Source: an uncultured Bacilli bacterium
GTDB taxonomy: Bacteria > Bacillota_I > Bacilli_A > RF39 > UBA660
DNA length: 45,066 nt
Direction: 5' to 3'
Assembly: GCA_947601845.1 (NCBI GenBank)
Contig: CANQGH010000008.1
Location: 1-45,066 of the forward strand
A program made the position numbers and the translations under genes. Below, in pieces: positions 42,426-45,066 of this stretch (the stretch's first letter is position 1; each line of letters opens with the position of its first letter). Below the pieces are notes generated by a model. The model was not told the origin of the DNA, did no database searches, and saw only the letters and a program-made list of their open reading frames with translations.

Positions 42426-42499
42426 GCCGACATAGTTTAGTGGTAAAACAGGTCCTTGGTAAGGACCAGCGGACAGTTCAATTCTGTCTATCGGCACCA
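42426..42499 (+). tRNA. tRNA-Thr (GGT)
   Basis: The 74-nt gene includes CCA. Acceptor GCCGACA/TATCGGC has a C-A mismatch at positions 6-67. D-stem is GTTT/AAAC, anticodon stem GGTCC/GGACC with loop TTGGTAA and anticodon GGT, and T-stem is GACAG/CTGTC with loop TTCAATT. It is followed by a strong hairpin terminator and by phage-type genes. The mismatch may be natural or come from recombination in the 3' end. Confidence 0.88.
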
Positions 42500-42508
42500 G
42501 ATTGATAG

Positions 42509-42552
42509 AAAACTCGGACTTTTTAAATTATTGATAAGTTCGAGTTTTATTA
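42509..42552 (+). terminator. Terminator of tRNA-Thr
   Basis: AAAACTCG (42509-42516) pairs with CGAGTTTT (42541-42548). The stem goes on through a G-U and ACTT/AAGT to about 13 bp. It lies just ahead of the KilA-N gene, and its left arm resembles that of the terminator at 44214. Confidence 0.75.
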
Positions 42553-42598
42553 TTCAATAATTTATGATAAAATGATTTTAGTAATTAAGGGGGGAAAT

Positions 42599-43471
42599 AT
42601 GAAAAAAGAGTTAATTAAAACAGAAATAAATGTTAATAACAATAAAATAGGTATTTTAAGAATTGGTGATACCGACTATATATCATTAACTGATTTAGCA
42701 AAATATTCTAATCCTGAAAATCCTGCTAATGTTATTATACATTGGATGAGCAATAAAGGAACATTTGATTATATAGGATTATGGGAACAATTAAATAATG
42801 AAAATTTTAATTTCACGGAATTCCGTGAAATTAAAAATAATGAAGTTGGATATTCATCATTTACTTTAAGCCCCAAAAGATGGATTGATAGAACAAACGC
42901 CATAGGAATATATTCTAAAGGTGGAAAATATAGCATAGGAACATTTGCTCATCCTGATATAGCATTTGAATTTGCTAGTTGGTTAAGTCCTACTTTTAAG
43001 TTATATTTGATTAAAGAATTTGAAAGATTAAAAAAGAATGAAGCATATCAAGAGAAAATTGAATGGCATGCTAATAGAGTTTTAGCTAAGACTAATTATT
43101 TAGTACATACAGATGCAATAAAAAATTATATTGTACCATTATTAACTGAAAAACAAAAACAGTATGTATATGCAGAAGAGGCTGATGTATTAAATGTTGC
43201 ACTATTTGGTATGACAGCAAAAGAATGGAGAGAAAATAATCCAGAGTTAGCTAAAGAAGGAAATATTAGAGATTACACCGATTTAGTACATTTGGTAATA
43301 TTAAACAATTTAGAAAACTCTAATTCTGAATTTATTAAATTAGGATTATCACAAAAAGAAAGATTAATAAGACTTAATGATTCTGCTAGAAATCAAATGG
43401 AAATCTTAAAGAATAATAATGGAATCAAAGAATTAGAAAATATTGATAAATATTTAATTGAAACTAAATGA
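42599..43471 (+). CDS. KilA-N domain protein (phage antirepressor-like)
   Basis: The 290-aa protein has an N-terminal KilA-N domain (about 1-120): YISLTDLAKYSNPENPANVI, then GLWEQLNNENFN, FTLSPKRWIDRTNAIGIYSKGGKYSIGTFAH and DIAFEFASWLSP, given here in pieces. The C-terminal part has YVYAEEADVLNVALFGMTAKEWRENNPE, the usual Firmicute/Bacteroides tail of such proteins. KilA-N domains bind DNA and are common in phages and mobile elements. AAGGGGGG precedes the ATG. A 32-bp perfect palindrome lies inside the coding region at 42805-42836. It follows tRNA-Thr and its terminator and ends in TGA. Confidence 0.87.
   Translation: MKKELIKTEINVNNNKIGILRIGDTDYISLTDLAKYSNPENPANVIIHWMSNKGTFDYIGLWEQLNNENFNFTEFREIKNNEVGYSSFTLSPKRWIDRTNAIGIYSKGGKYSIGTFAHPDIAFEFASWLSPTFKLYLIKEFERLKKNEAYQEKIEWHANRVLAKTNYLVHTDAIKNYIVPLLTEKQKQYVYAEEADVLNVALFGMTAKEWRENNPELAKEGNIRDYTDLVHLVILNNLENSNSEFIKLGLSQKERLIRLNDSARNQMEILKNNNGIKELENIDKYLIETK
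42805..42836. repeat. 32-bp perfect palindrome inside the KilA-N gene
   Basis: The left half is TTTTAATTTCACGGAA and the right half is its exact reverse complement, with GAATTC at the centre. It codes for the conserved FTEFREIKN stretch. It may be a protein-binding site, a replication or recombination site, or a chance result of codon choice. Confidence 0.6.
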
Positions 43472-43526
43472 ATATTTGTCAATTTAGAAAACACACTTGC
43501 ATATTGTCAAAAACAATAAGAAGGTG

Positions 43527-43682
43527 ATGATATTGAAAATATTAAGAAATAATATAAGCGATAGTGAATTTTATAATTATTATTTGATAGATGACAATAA
43601 AAAGTTAGGAATAATATATTGTGATAATGGAGATTTATATTTTACTTCTTTTGATAGAAATCAAGAAACCGATTTTTTATAA
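43527..43682 (+). CDS. Small unknown protein after KilA-N
   Basis: The 51-aa protein has no recognised family. It looks like a small beta-sheet protein (YNYYLIDDNKKLGIIYCDNGDLYFTSF). GAAGGTG stands right before the ATG at 43527; a TTG six bases on is spaced better, so the start is uncertain. It is 55 nt after the KilA-N stop and 11 nt before the next gene, which suggests one transcript of three genes. It may be a phage small protein. Confidence 0.5.
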   Translation: MILKILRNNISDSEFYNYYLIDDNKKLGIIYCDNGDLYFTSFDRNQETDFL

Positions 43683-43693
43683 CAAAAGAAAAT

Positions 43694-44209
43694 ATGATTA
43701 TTTATAATTTATTTGATGCATTATATAAATCATTTAAAAATGGAGATGTATTTCAAGTAAGTGACTACGAATTGTCACAATGTAGTGATATAAATGAAAA
43801 AATAAGATTATATACACAAATTTCTGAAGCAAATAAAAACTTAAAAAATAGTGAATTATATAAAAAAGTTTTTAATAATGGAAAAATTATTTGGATTAGT
43901 GATGATAGTATCTCGTTTGACTATAAAAATGCAGATTCTATGACAATTAGCAATGAAGGAGAATATTATAAATTAAAATTTACTTATTATGAAGATTTAT
44001 ATCCTCATTTAAGAAGTATTAGAATACGAAATGCTCATAGTAGATATAAACCTTTTAATGCTTTTATGATGGATTTTTTCAACAACTTACAAAAATACGA
44101 ACCAGACTATCATCAAATACACATAGAAGAATATTTATACAAACAAGAAAAGCAAAAAAAAATTAATAAAATAAGTTGTCGTACTTCTTCCTTTAGGACA
44201 CCATTATGA
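43694..44209 (+). CDS. Unknown soluble protein in the phage-type cluster
   Basis: The 171-aa protein is not recognised. It has no membrane segment or signal. The N-terminal half is helical and contains KSFKNGDVFQVSDYELS and SEANKNLKNSELYKK, the middle is strand-rich (GKIIWISDDSISFDY) and the C-terminus is basic (YKQEKQKKINKI). The ribosome site is weak, so it may be translated by coupling to the small gene before it. It ends in TGA just before a terminator. With KilA-N and the 51-aa protein it forms a probable mobile-element operon. Confidence 0.5.
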   Translation: MIIYNLFDALYKSFKNGDVFQVSDYELSQCSDINEKIRLYTQISEANKNLKNSELYKKVFNNGKIIWISDDSISFDYKNADSMTISNEGEYYKLKFTYYEDLYPHLRSIRIRNAHSRYKPFNAFMMDFFNNLQKYEPDYHQIHIEEYLYKQEKQKKINKISCRTSSFRTPL

Positions 44210-44213
44210 CATG

Positions 44214-44242
44214 AAACTCGAACTCGTATGTTTGAGTTTTTT
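44214..44242 (+). terminator. Terminator of the KilA-N cluster
   Basis: AACTC (44221-44225) pairs with GAGTT (44234-44238) around an 8-nt loop, followed by TTTTTT. An alternative pairing uses AAACTC at 44214-44219. Confidence 0.65.
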
Positions 44243-44300
44243 ATATAAAAAAGGAAAAATATAGATTATATTGTATAATATTATTAGTAGGAATCGGAAT

Positions 44301-45066
44301 ATGAAATATAAGTTAGCTCTATTTGAAGAAAAAGAAATTAGAAAAACTTGGAAAGAAAATAAATGGTATTTTAGTATATTAGATGTTGTATATGCGCTTA
44401 CAGATTCTAATGATCCTAAACAATATATAAAAAAACTAAAATCAAGAGATGATGCTTTACAAAATAACTGGGGTACAATTTGTACCCTACTTGAAATGCC
44501 AACAAAAGATGGAAAAAAAAGAAAGATTCAAGTGAGTGATACAGTAGGAATACTAAGAATTATTCAATCTATTCTTTCTCCAAAAGCAGAACCTTTCAAA
44601 ATTTGGCTTGCTAGAGTTGGTAGTGAAAGAATAGAAGAAATTAATAATCCTGAACTTGCCATGGATAGGATGAAACAAATTTATGAAAGGAAAGGTTATC
44701 TAAATCTTGGATAGAACAACGAGAACGTGGAATCACAACAAGACATAATTTAACCGATGAATGGAAAGAGCGTGGAGCACAAATTGGAAAAGATTATGCT
44801 ATATTGACTAACGAAATATATAAATCTGGTTTTGGTTTAAGTGCAAAAGAATATAAAAATGTTAAGGGATTGCATGAATCTCAAAATTTACGAGATTCAA
44901 TGACTAATATTGAACTTGCTCTTACTAATTTAGGAGAAGCCACAGCAGTAGAATTTCATAAAAAGAATAATAGCCAAGGATTAACAAAATTAAAAAATGA
45001 TATGAATAAAGCAGGTAAAGTATTAAATAAGGCAAAACAGGAAATTGAACAAGAACTAGAAAGGCC
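44301..45066 (+). pseudogene. BRO-family (Bro-N) gene with a frameshift, cut by the window edge
   Basis: Residues 1-134 read as a Bro-N phage antirepressor: WYFSILDVVYALTDSNDPKQYI, then VSDTVGILRIIQSILSPKAEPFKIWLARVG and NPELAMDRMKQIYERKGY. At 44700 the frame breaks into LNLG and stop. From 44702 the other frame continues without a stop to 45066 as KSWIEQRERGITTRHNLTDEW, KDYAILTNEIYKSGFGLSAKEYKN, LRDSMTNIELALTNLGEATAVEF and NMKAGK-like ends, which is the normal C-terminal part of these proteins. One missing base (CCT read as CT, in the Pro of GYPxSWIE) explains it. It is either a real pseudogene or a sequencing error. Confidence 0.82.

Noticed and set aside
92-45066. Mycoplasma-type code with TGA as tryptophan, suggested by the AT-richness
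   Set aside because: Several genes end in TGA exactly where the protein family ends, and tryptophans use TGG.

Overview
Organism. The DNA is very AT-rich, with strong AGGAGG-type ribosome sites, consensus sigma-A promoters and tightly packed one-directional operons. Several genes end in TGA (for example those ending at 18241, 20301 and 43471), so TGA is a stop codon and the Mycoplasma/Spiroplasma code does not apply. A bile-salt-hydrolase-type gene, a Bce-type peptide-sensing module, a YtrA-type GntR operon, DUF4358/DHHW/MBOAT genes and BRO/KilA-N genes all fit an uncultured low-GC gut Bacillota or RF39-like lineage. That placement is inference; there is no rRNA or marker gene here.

Layout. 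Almost everything from 92 to 42316 is on the minus strand. 1-5829: a possible slippage-tunable promoter firing off the left edge, an MBL hydrolase, a TtcA-like thiolation enzyme, a CopA/CopZ copper export pair and a membrane GDPD phosphodiesterase. 5919-10585: a complete Bce-like system (permease, ATPase, sensor kinase, response regulator) with two matching operator palindromes, one before each transcription unit. 10603-13963: membrane proteins, a small tandem-repeat protein, and a TetR regulator facing it across a compact divergent promoter with two operator palindromes, then a VanZ protein. 14000-22419: DNA glycosylase Tag, a glycolipid glycosyltransferase, a CmpB-like membrane protein, a DUF368 polyprenyl-phosphate transporter (plus strand), a DHH phosphoesterase, a YjbR-EVE fusion and a Nat-type ABC exporter. 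22435-30342: an envelope O-acylation set (DHHW, MBOAT, DUF4358, acyltransferase 3), a pentapeptide protein, Fic, a flavin reductase and the bile salt hydrolase.

Accessory part. 30640-31980 holds a DUF3800 nuclease-like gene translationally coupled to a small cysteine-rich, RNase-toxin-like gene, with a consensus promoter and compact structured RNA facing them; this is the best candidate for an unusual system. 32164-40583 lies between a decayed tRNA-Met plus terminator copy and the intact tRNA-Met plus terminator, and carries a GntR/ABC operon, a sigma/anti-sigma pair, a polyferredoxin, two HTH-membrane regulators and a beta-helix protein with an alternating Tyr/Cys ladder. This looks like an old island or a duplication scar. 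After a PlsC acyltransferase, tRNA-Thr (plus strand) is followed by phage-type genes: KilA-N with a 32-bp perfect palindrome inside, two unknown genes, and a frameshifted BRO gene running off the right edge.

How it works together. Much of the window concerns the envelope: peptide-antibiotic sensing, copper export, glycolipid and phospholipid synthesis, lipid-carrier recycling, O-acylation and bile tolerance. That is a coherent profile for a gut bacterium.
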